A stretch of 21,550 bases of DNA, from positions 1 to 21,550 of the forward strand of contig JANRJF010000475.1 in the NCBI GenBank assembly GCA_033764095.1. The letters run 5' to 3'. Positions 7,401-13,586 of the stretch are shown here, piece after piece (positions within the stretch are counted from its first letter, which is position 1; every line of letters begins with the position of its first letter). Source of the DNA: JBDTMT01 sp033764095 (GTDB lineage: Bacteria; Desulfobacterota; Binatia; HRBIN30; CADEER01). Both the position numbers and the translations under genes were made by a program. The notes below the pieces were generated by a model. It saw nothing but the letters and a program-made list of their open reading frames with translations, made no database searches and was not told the DNA's origin.

Positions 7401-10400
7401 ATGTTCGATCTGGTCGTCAACGGCGGGGGGGCGCTGACGGTCACGTACGCAAAGGCCGGCCTGATCGAAGTACAACGAACGGTCAGTGTCCCTTGGCAGG
7501 ACTACCTCTGGCTGCCGGATGTCGTGATGATCGGCTATGACACGCGATCGACGACCGTCACCTTCCCGACGGCAGACACCGTCGTCGCCCGCGGCAGCAC
7601 GCGCAGCGACGCCGATGGAATGCGACGCGCGACGCTGCTGTTTCCGCCGAGTACCTCAGCCACCGCGATCGCAGCCGGAGAGCCGGTTGTGCCGACCGAG
7701 CTGGTCGTCCGAGCGACGGAGTATACGGTCGGCGAGACCGGTCCGGAGGCGATGCCGGCCGAGCTTCCGCCGAGCACCGGGTACACCTACGCCGTCGAGC
7801 TCAGCGCCGACGGATACGACGAAGTCACATTCGATCAGCCGGTATCCTTCTATCTCGAGAACTTCCTCAACTTCCCGGTCGGCGATGCGGTGCCGGCGGG
7901 CTACTACTCTCGTAAAGAGGCGCGCTGGATACCGTCCGACAATGGGCGGGTGATTGCGATCACCGGCGTGGCGGACAACTTGGCGCTGCTCGACACCGAC
8001 GGCGACGGCATCGACGACGACGGCGCTGCAATCGGCGTGACCAGCGCGGAGCGTGAACGACTCGCGCTGCTCTTTCCGACCCCGCAGACCCTCTGGCGCG
8101 TGCCGATCACCCATTTCACACCGTGGGACTGCAACTACGCGATGGGTCCTCCCGGCGATGCGCGACAGCCCCAGTCGAAAATCGACCGTCCCGATGCGCC
8201 GGAGGACGAGCCGGATTGTGTGACCGGATCGATCGTCGAGTGCCAGAATCAGACGCTCGGTGAGACTATCTCGCTGCCGGGCGTTCCCTTCGACTGGCAG
8301 TATCAGAGCGACCGGGTGCCTGGTCGAAGCGGGCGCTATCGACTGCAGCTCGACGTCATCGGTGACGATGTCCCCGCCAGCCTGGAACGTATCGAAGTCT
8401 TCGCCTCCATCGCCGGCCAACGGCAGGAGTACACGCTGTCGAACGCAGCCAATCAGGCGCTCGACATCATCTGGGACGGGCGTGACGGCTACGGCCGAAT
8501 CGTTCAGGGCGAGCAACCGATCAATATCACCGTCGCGTACGTCTACCGCGCGGTGTACATGATTCCTGAGCTGGTCTATCCCGCCTTCATGCGGTTGTCC
8601 GGAATTCCGTACACCGCCAATCGAGCGCGGCGCGAAGTCAGCTTGCTGCTGCACCTGAGCGGGACACTCGGAACCTGGAACGCCGCCGGAGCGCAACTCG
8701 CCGGCCTGACGCCGCATGTGCACCACGCGTATGATCCACGCGGGCGCGTGCTCTATTTGGGCAACGGGCGGCGCCGATCCGCCAACCAGATCAACGAAGC
8801 GATCACCACAATTGCCGGTACCGGAACATACGGAGCCGGCGGCGACGGTGGCCCGGCCATCGAGGCGGAGTTGAGCTACCCGCGGGGAATCGACGTCGCG
8901 GAAGACGGCAGCGTGTATGTCGCCGACACTTCCAACCACGAAGTTCGCCGCATTGATCCTGACGGGTCTATTTCAACTGTGGCCGGCGGCGGGTTGTTCT
9001 TTGCGGACGGCGTCTCAGCTACCGCCGTCGCGCTCGGTTCGGTGAGCGCTGTTGCGAGTGACGATCGCGGCGGGCTCTATGTTGCCTCGGCGGCGCAGCG
9101 TCTCGTCTACTATGTCGATCGCTTCGGGCTGATCTGGAGATTCGCCGGCGGTGGAAGTTCCGATGCCGATGGCGTGCCGGCGACCGGCATCGCGTTCGCC
9201 GGATATCCGATGGATGTCGATGTCGGACCGGACGGAAGCGTCTATATCGCCGAAGGGTATCAGGACGACCAAGAGCAGAACTACACGGAGAAGCTGCGCG
9301 TTCGGCAGGTGACGCCGGACGGCATCATCACCACGTTGGCCGGCACCGGTGAGCCTGGTGACAGCGGTGACGGGGGACCGGCTCGCCAGGCTCAGTTCAA
9401 CAACCCGCACGGCGTGGCGGCTGCGGCCGACGGCAACGTGTACGTGGCGGATTATTGGAGTGACAAGATCCGCCGAGTCGGCCCGGACGGGTTGATCACC
9501 ACGGTGGCGGGCGGCGGGTTGTCGTCGGCGGACGGTATTGCTGCCACGAGTGCGGCCTTGGGGGCGCCCGGTGATGTCGCGGTCGCTCCAGACGGCAGCC
9601 TCTACGTGACGAGCCGCTTCTCACACCGCGTCCGTCACATCGGGCAGGACGGGGTCATCAACACGGTGGCGGGCTCTGGTTGCACGGGATTTACCTGCGG
9701 CGGCTATGCGGGCGATGGCGGCGCGGCCACCAGCGCGCTGCTGGGATTTCCAAGTCAGGCAGCCGTCGGCACCGACGGCAGCGTCTACATTGCGGACTAC
9801 CGGAACCATCGCATTCGACGCGTGAGCCCGCCGCTGCCGGGTCCGTTCGAGCTGGGCAACGCCCTGGTTGCGAGCGAGGATGGCAGTGAGTTGTACGTGT
9901 TCAGCAACACCGGCCGTCACCTCTCCACGCGCAGCACGGTCAGCGGCGCGGTGCTGTATGCGTTTGGGTACGAAGCCAACCGCCTGGTCACGATCGCCGA
10001 CGCCGACGGCAACACGACGGAGATCGAGCGCGATTCGAATGGCCTGCCGACCAGCGTGCGGGCGCCGTTCGGTCAGACCACCACGTTCGACCTGGACCCG
10101 AATGCGTACCTGTCCTTGCTGAGTGCCGCCGGGCAGACGTTGCAGTTCTGGTTCACTGACACCGGCCTGCTCGAGCGCCTGCGCGACGCGCGCGGCAACG
10201 ACTACGAGTTCACCTATGATCCGATCACCGGCCAACTGTTGACCGACTCGGACCCCGCCGGCGGCTCGAAGACCCTCGCGCGTACCGGTCCGAGCGGCAA
10301 CTACGCGGTGACGTTGACCACGGGCGAGGGGCGCACCTCGCAATACGCGGTCGAGCGCTTGCCGTCGGGCGAGAAGGTGCGCCGCACCACTGCCGCCGAC

Positions 10401-12932
10401 GGAACGACCAGCGAGACCGTGCTGGGAACTGGGGGCCAACGGTCCTCCATCGCTGCGGACGGCACGGTGCGCTCGCTGGCGCGCGAAGGCGACCAGCGCT
10501 TCGGCATGGTCGCGCCCGTACCCGCCGAGGCGACGATCTCAACCCCGGGCGGTCGCCTCTTGGCGACGACGAGCGAGCGCACCGTGTTGCTCGACGACCC
10601 GAACAATCCGCTCAGCCTGCTGGCGCAGACCGATATCCTGCGCGTCAATGGCCGTCCCTTCACGTCGGAGCTGGTGGTCGGCTCGCCGACCACTCGCTCG
10701 CAGACCACTCCGGAAGGCCGGCAGAGCGTCTCGGAGCTGGACGCCGTCGGGCGCGTGACCAGTACCGCGATGAGCGGTCTGCATCCGCTGCGCTGGCACT
10801 ACGACTCCGCCGGCCGGGTCGACAGCGTCGCGCAGGGCCCGGACCCCGACCCGCTCGGCCTGACCCGCACGACCACGTTCGAATACTACGACGACCCGGG
10901 CACGCCGCAGCACGGTGCGCTGCGCCGCATCGTCGACGCCGAAGCGCACGTCACCGAATTCACCTACGATACTGCCGGACGCGTGCAGTTCCAGGTCTTC
11001 GAGCCGGGTACCGCCGACGAGCGTATGGTCGAGTACGACTACGATCCGAACGGCAACGTCACGACGATTGCGCCGCCTGGTCATGCCGGCACGCCGCACG
11101 AGTTGGGATACACGCCGGTCAACCTGGAGGAGCGTTACGAGCCGCCGGCGATTCCCGACGTCGCCAGCCCGGAAACGACCTATGCCTACAATCTCGATCG
11201 CCAGCTCGAGCTGGTGAGCCGACCCGACGGACACAGTGTAGCGTTCGGCTACGATCCGACCAGCGGCCGGCTCGACACGATCACCCTGCAGCCGGCCGGC
11301 GAAGTGCGCACCTACGGCTACGATGCGCAGAGTGGTCGAGTGGCTTCGCTCAGCGGTCCGGGGGCCGATCTCGCTTTCGGTTATGACGGCCCCTTGCTGA
11401 CCAGCGAGACGTGGAGCTGGACGCCACCGCTCGACCCGTTGGCGGTCATGCACGGGTACGACGACGACCTCCGTCCCGCGTCGCTGCAGGTCGGCGAACT
11501 ACCCGCTGTCAACTTCACGTACGATGACGACAGCCTGCTGACCAATGTCGGCGACCTTGTGCTGACGCGCGACGCCGCGCATGGTCTGGTCACCGCCACC
11601 AGCCTGTCGCTCGGCCCCGGTCAGGTTGTCCACGACGCCACCTCCTACACGCCATTCGGCGAGCCGGAGAGCTACGCGGCGCGCTACAACGACGATACTC
11701 CGCTCTACGCCGTGACCTACGACAGCCGCGACCGCCTCGGGCGCCTGACGCAGAAGACCGAGACTGTGCTCGGCGAGTCGACAGTCTACGCGTACGCCTA
11801 CGATCCCGCCGGCCGTCTGCGCGAGGTGAAGACCAACGGCGCCGTCAGCTCCACCTACACCTACGACGCCAACGGCAACCGCCTCAGCCACGAGGTACCG
11901 GGTGTCGGCACCACCACCGCCACCTACGACGATCAGGACCGCCTGCTGACCTACGGCGACGCCGAGTACGAGTACACCGCCAACGGAGATCTGGCGCTCA
12001 AGCGTGTCGGCAGCGACGTGACGACCTACACCTACGACGCGCTGGGCAACTTGCGCACCGTCGTGCTCCCCTCCGGCAGCGTCATCGAGTACCTGATCGA
12101 CGGCCGCAACCGCCGGATCGGCAAGAAGGTTGATGGAGTGTTCACGCAAGGGTTCGTCTATGGGGATCAACTGAATCCTGTCGCCGAGCTCGGACCGGGC
12201 GGCGGGGTCGTGGCGCAGTTTATATATGGGTCCAAGCCCAATATGCCTGATTATATGATCCGGTATAACGAAGATGGTAATCCTGCCGGCAGCTATCGGT
12301 TCATCACCGACCAACTCGGGAGCCCGCGCCTGGTCGTGAGTGTCGCCGACGGTTCGATTCAAGAACAGTTGAGTTACGATCAGTTCGGGAATATCGCGTT
12401 TGACTCAAACCCTTCCTTCCAGAGCTTTGGCTTCGCCGGAGGACTCCGCGATCGACAGACTGGACTGACTCGTTTCGGGGCGCGGGACTACGATCCAGGC
12501 GCCGGGCGCTGGGTGGCAAGAGATCCCATCGGCTTCCAGGGCGGCGGTACAAACCTCTACGAATACGTGCTGAGTGATCCCGTCAATATGTTGGACCCAA
12601 CGGGAAAGCTGTGGGGTTCCGCGACTGCCGTTTTTGTTGTGTGCACCGTTTGGAACGGTGTTCAGACTATTTCAGATCTCTACGGGATGGGTCTGCTAGC
12701 AGACCAAATTAATCGCCTCAGGGGCCGAATGCGTGAGTTGGAAGAGCGAAAGGCCTGTGATGCGGTAGATGAAATACGCAAGATCGAGTGGATGCACGAT
12801 CTTCAACGGCAGGTGGCAGAACTAACTGAGCATTACTCGCGTTCGCAGGCGGCCACCATTGGGACCGGGGCCCGCGTTGAAGCAATCTGCGGAATCCTTG
12901 GCGCGGCTGCGCTGTTTGTCCCCGGATTTTGA
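4473..12932 (+). CDS. giant secreted teneurin-like RHS/YD-repeat protein
   Basis: A 2819-aa exported RHS protein. The signal peptide has a hydrophobic core LFCSMAAITALGIA and probable cleavage after TAAA (about residue 40). Two tandem modules follow (about 44-451 and 477-879), each with a PPC-like beta domain, a second beta-rich domain, a Pro/Thr linker and a Cys-rich segment. Next comes a carboxypeptidase-regulatory-like domain (about 939-1000; GNPIQGATIAV, RADGMFDLVVNGG, then RTVSVPWQDY). A linker contains DTDGDGIDDDG, IIWDGRDGYGR and YLGNGRRR. Six NHL repeats follow (about 1444-1786), then a YD shell (about 1790-2607) and the RHS core (about 2608-2711; YDPGAGRWVARDPIGF to DPTG). The last 108 residues form the variable tip. 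RHS shells encapsulate a C-terminal effector, and the order here matches teneurin ectodomains. The final core motif is DPTGK rather than the usual DPxGL. The likely role is contact-dependent antagonism or adhesion at the cell surface. The family is certain, the role inferred. Confidence 0.95.
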   Translation: MIRSIGERFRDWLGFDASVARLFCSMAAITALGIADTAAAQCGAIDLGSESPASAYGTTDESTNSMGGSACEAGATGGDGAPDAVYEWTAPAAGYYAVALSGLASPGYQPLLSIRAAGCAGAELTCSSFRPGAYPSTSAVVSLSASQTLIVVVDGMASTSGSYALDIWPVSQPCLDLSLQASEVAYPQASGSTYPPAPISCPLGGPTTATRSLVDDSFTVRNALYRWDTSVLPPHMTLADFGARLSLGKTVEADDDERLLTTEWVDWSGSCDSGGGAPAVLGLAHSLSIGEIFGSDFDLADFGTYLNRSGSTALQLRVSGGAPAGSNEVEFSDPSLWLRMCDWSLLPTATPTDTPSPSPTPLPPTVTPTDTATGTPTPTAALGCCSFSGANPLAVTCVDNAALEDDLRNNLSVDVCALLSGLFLGGDPGVFNPDGVCGPEPGNVAGSCPPPPTATVTATATATPTSNATLIGAACGAIDLGHDIEATAYGSTAESTNSMGGSACEAGDSGGDDAPDVVYQWTAPSAGYYGVSIIGFGSPDYQPLLSVRGGCADAELGCSAFMPNTQPPTYVVLSLSAGQTIIAAVDGVGATSGSYGLYIFPLTQPCLNFFMQPTDVTYAEASDASYPPAPLSCPGSGSTTVTRSVADGTFTVRDGLFRWDTSVFPLSLSPTDFGVRASLVKTLVANDDERQLVTEWVDWDGTCSEPTVLGFAHSFALSEPLSTASDLLNYDYFLNRWGSTGLRMRISGGEPTGANEVEFADAPELWMRMCDLSLLPTATPTETETPSPTPLPPTVTSTRTATGTATPTPRPGCCAFSGSNALAVTCVDNAALGDDFDDLSIDLCDFLADEFLGGDPGVFNPNGSCSPERGDVGGFCPPPNITPTVTPTESGLPPDPASVATPLSLSEVTTIGDSVDFLYTGPDPIQTGVAPGTIDSRRAAVLRGSVRGRDGNPIQGATIAVHNHPEFGETRTRADGMFDLVVNGGGALTVTYAKAGLIEVQRTVSVPWQDYLWLPDVVMIGYDTRSTTVTFPTADTVVARGSTRSDADGMRRATLLFPPSTSATAIAAGEPVVPTELVVRATEYTVGETGPEAMPAELPPSTGYTYAVELSADGYDEVTFDQPVSFYLENFLNFPVGDAVPAGYYSRKEARWIPSDNGRVIAITGVADNLALLDTDGDGIDDDGAAIGVTSAERERLALLFPTPQTLWRVPITHFTPWDCNYAMGPPGDARQPQSKIDRPDAPEDEPDCVTGSIVECQNQTLGETISLPGVPFDWQYQSDRVPGRSGRYRLQLDVIGDDVPASLERIEVFASIAGQRQEYTLSNAANQALDIIWDGRDGYGRIVQGEQPINITVAYVYRAVYMIPELVYPAFMRLSGIPYTANRARREVSLLLHLSGTLGTWNAAGAQLAGLTPHVHHAYDPRGRVLYLGNGRRRSANQINEAITTIAGTGTYGAGGDGGPAIEAELSYPRGIDVAEDGSVYVADTSNHEVRRIDPDGSISTVAGGGLFFADGVSATAVALGSVSAVASDDRGGLYVASAAQRLVYYVDRFGLIWRFAGGGSSDADGVPATGIAFAGYPMDVDVGPDGSVYIAEGYQDDQEQNYTEKLRVRQVTPDGIITTLAGTGEPGDSGDGGPARQAQFNNPHGVAAAADGNVYVADYWSDKIRRVGPDGLITTVAGGGLSSADGIAATSAALGAPGDVAVAPDGSLYVTSRFSHRVRHIGQDGVINTVAGSGCTGFTCGGYAGDGGAATSALLGFPSQAAVGTDGSVYIADYRNHRIRRVSPPLPGPFELGNALVASEDGSELYVFSNTGRHLSTRSTVSGAVLYAFGYEANRLVTIADADGNTTEIERDSNGLPTSVRAPFGQTTTFDLDPNAYLSLLSAAGQTLQFWFTDTGLLERLRDARGNDYEFTYDPITGQLLTDSDPAGGSKTLARTGPSGNYAVTLTTGEGRTSQYAVERLPSGEKVRRTTAADGTTSETVLGTGGQRSSIAADGTVRSLAREGDQRFGMVAPVPAEATISTPGGRLLATTSERTVLLDDPNNPLSLLAQTDILRVNGRPFTSELVVGSPTTRSQTTPEGRQSVSELDAVGRVTSTAMSGLHPLRWHYDSAGRVDSVAQGPDPDPLGLTRTTTFEYYDDPGTPQHGALRRIVDAEAHVTEFTYDTAGRVQFQVFEPGTADERMVEYDYDPNGNVTTIAPPGHAGTPHELGYTPVNLEERYEPPAIPDVASPETTYAYNLDRQLELVSRPDGHSVAFGYDPTSGRLDTITLQPAGEVRTYGYDAQSGRVASLSGPGADLAFGYDGPLLTSETWSWTPPLDPLAVMHGYDDDLRPASLQVGELPAVNFTYDDDSLLTNVGDLVLTRDAAHGLVTATSLSLGPGQVVHDATSYTPFGEPESYAARYNDDTPLYAVTYDSRDRLGRLTQKTETVLGESTVYAYAYDPAGRLREVKTNGAVSSTYTYDANGNRLSHEVPGVGTTTATYDDQDRLLTYGDAEYEYTANGDLALKRVGSDVTTYTYDALGNLRTVVLPSGSVIEYLIDGRNRRIGKKVDGVFTQGFVYGDQLNPVAELGPGGGVVAQFIYGSKPNMPDYMIRYNEDGNPAGSYRFITDQLGSPRLVVSVADGSIQEQLSYDQFGNIAFDSNPSFQSFGFAGGLRDRQTGLTRFGARDYDPGAGRWVARDPIGFQGGGTNLYEYVLSDPVNMLDPTGKLWGSATAVFVVCTVWNGVQTISDLYGMGLLADQINRLRGRMRELEERKACDAVDEIRKIEWMHDLQRQVAELTEHYSRSQAATIGTGARVEAICGILGAAALFVPGF
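4602..5826 (+). repeat. tandem module, copy 1, inside the RHS gene
   Basis: First of two in-frame copies, offset by about 1.3 kb. It starts at GAIDLG and contains TNSMGGSACEAG, then a PPC-like domain (APDAVYEWTAPAAGYY ... SGSYALDI), then a second beta domain (NALYRWDTSVLPP ... VEFSDPSLWLRMCD). A linker of TPT/SPSPTP type and a Cys-rich segment (GCCSFSGANPL, CVDNAAL, FLGGDPGVFNP, SCPPP) close it. Six or more cysteines per module suggest disulfides after export. The modules probably form an N-terminal stalk or adhesive region. Confidence 0.85.
5901..7109 (+). repeat. tandem module, copy 2, inside the RHS gene
   Basis: Second copy of the same module, matching copy 1 through every landmark: GAIDLG, TNSMGGSACEAG, APDVVYQWTAPSAGYY, FRWDTSVFPL, LWMRMCD, the linker, GCCAFSGSNAL, CVDNAAL, FLGGDPGVFNP and FCPPP. 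Long stretches are nearly identical at DNA level (for example the GAIDLG and TNSMGG regions), while loops differ by small in-frame indels. The copies therefore arose by duplication within the gene and have since diverged under coding constraint. Confidence 0.85.
7288..7545 (+). other. teneurin-like plug domain in the RHS protein
   Basis: The encoded segment, about residues 939-1029, is a carboxypeptidase-regulatory-like beta-sandwich. Landmarks are RGSVRGRDGNPIQGATI, HPEFGETRTRADGMFDLV, NGGGALTV and then RTVSVPWQDY followed by VVMIGYD. From memory, vertebrate teneurins have the same series in the same order (RGQV..DGTPL.GVN, YP.YG.T.TRQDG.FDL, NGG..LTL, RT.WLPW, VM). In teneurin structures this 'FN-plug' closes the YD barrel. 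The homology is strong by motif order; the plug role here is inferred. Confidence 0.75.
8802..9830 (+). other. six-repeat NHL propeller in the RHS protein
   Basis: Six consecutive NHL repeats (about residues 1444-1786). Each opens with a variant of I(T/S)T(I/V)AG.G and continues with a GDGGPA or ADG segment. A GSVYVAD-like strand and a repeat-closing RRI.PDG complete each one. Repeats 1, 4 and 6 carry the GDGG insertion; repeats 2, 3 and 5 carry ADG(V/I). The A-B-B-A-B-A pattern hints at internal duplication. Propellers of this kind are binding surfaces, in teneurins for partner recognition. Confidence 0.85.
12594..12932 (+). other. RHS C-terminal tip (candidate effector)
   Basis: The last 108 residues (2712-2819), immediately after the core-ending DPTG. 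They comprise a hydrophobic stretch (ATAVFVVCTVWNGV), an amphipathic charged region rich in Leu, Glu, Arg and Gln that looks like coiled coil (INRLRGRMRELEERK ... LQRQVAELTEHY), and a second hydrophobic stretch (AICGILGAAALFVPGF) at the extreme C-terminus. I see no HNH, GHH, ADP-ribosyltransferase, deaminase or protease signature. The layout suits a membrane-active or pore-forming effector. GC is about 45%, against about 70% in the YD shell. Confidence 0.6.
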
Positions 12933-12937
12933 CTCCA

Positions 12938-13255
12938 ATGAATTCAGGCTGGATACTGTATCTTGAATCGAGCGTGATGGCCGTGTTGTTTGCCATTCCC
13001 ATTGCAACTTGCATCCTTCTACTAAGCCGTGGCCCGGGAAGGGATGCTTATGGGCGGCTTCCGCTGCTCCTCAGGTTGAAGGTCTTGTCTCCATTTCCTG
13101 TGGCGTGGGAAAGGGAGGTTCCCGTCGCGGATATAACTGCTATTAGGTCGTTTCGCGTGCGGCTCCTGATCTGCTTTTTATCCTCATGGGTTCCGATACT
13201 AGCATTGGCGGTATATGTACTTGGCTTTCATGCGTGGGTACACGGCATCTCGTAA
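12938..13255 (+). CDS. two-helix membrane protein, candidate RHS immunity protein
   Basis: A 105-aa protein of no family I recognise. It has two hydrophobic helices, one near the N-terminus (YLESSVMAVLFAIPIATCILLL) and one near the C-terminus (LICFLSSWVPILALAVYVLGF), separated by about 45 mostly basic, cytoplasm-like residues (RLPLLLRLKVLSPFP ... VADITAIRSFRVR). ATG 12938 begins five bases after the RHS stop. A TTG at 12929 would overlap that stop, and no clear Shine-Dalgarno is present, so translational coupling to the RHS gene is likely. A small gene directly behind an RHS tip is the classic place for an immunity protein. A membrane immunity protein would suit a membrane-active tip. GC is as low as in the tip. 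A terminator-like hairpin follows. The function is inferred from position. Confidence 0.7.
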   Translation: MNSGWILYLESSVMAVLFAIPIATCILLLSRGPGRDAYGRLPLLLRLKVLSPFPVAWEREVPVADITAIRSFRVRLLICFLSSWVPILALAVYVLGFHAWVHGIS

Positions 13256-13586
13256 CGCCAGAAACCGTGCGACGGTCTTTTCTTGACGCGATCTCTCAGA
13301 TCTCATTACTGGGAGCAAACATCGCGCAGAGATAGCCCCTGGCGATTGTTACCTTCAGTTGGCCGCGGTGCAGATCTCATCAGTAATCAGTGGCGATCTT
13401 GCAGCGATGGGCAGCGCCGCATCGCGCAGCAGCCAGCTGTGAGGGCGCTTAGTCTGTTTACTGAGCGTGCTCAACGCCGAGGCAACGCGACTTCCGTGTG
13501 CCGTTTAGTCGATAGGCTTCGGCTTGGCTGACGTTGCGCCAACCGACGGACGCGCGATATCGGTGTGGGATCGCGGTCGGATCGGG
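13256..13586. other. 331-bp intergenic region after the RHS locus
   Basis: After the terminator-like hairpin no gene is supported. An 82-codon frame at 13283-13531 has no ribosome binding site and no recognisable content. The 10-mer cagatctcat occurs at 13297-13306 and again at 13371-13380, and catcgcgcag at 13320-13329 and 13420-13429. The region keeps the lower GC of the tip cassette until about 13540, then returns to the GC-rich background. It may be debris from earlier tip/immunity insertions, but I cannot identify any. The promoter for the glycosyltransferase pair should lie here; I see no clear one. Confidence 0.5.
13264..13284 (+). terminator. weak intrinsic terminator after the RHS/immunity pair
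   Basis: ACCGT-GCG-ACGGT followed by CTTTTCTT, nine bases after the stop of the small membrane protein. The stem is only 5 bp, though one more outer A-T pair can form past a mismatch. Position and T-rich tail support termination of the RHS transcript here. Confidence 0.4.

Noticed and set aside
13283..13531. 82-codon frame downstream of the immunity candidate, considered as a second immunity gene or orphan tip
   Set aside because: No Shine-Dalgarno, it starts within a probable terminator tail, and the composition is without helix or domain features.
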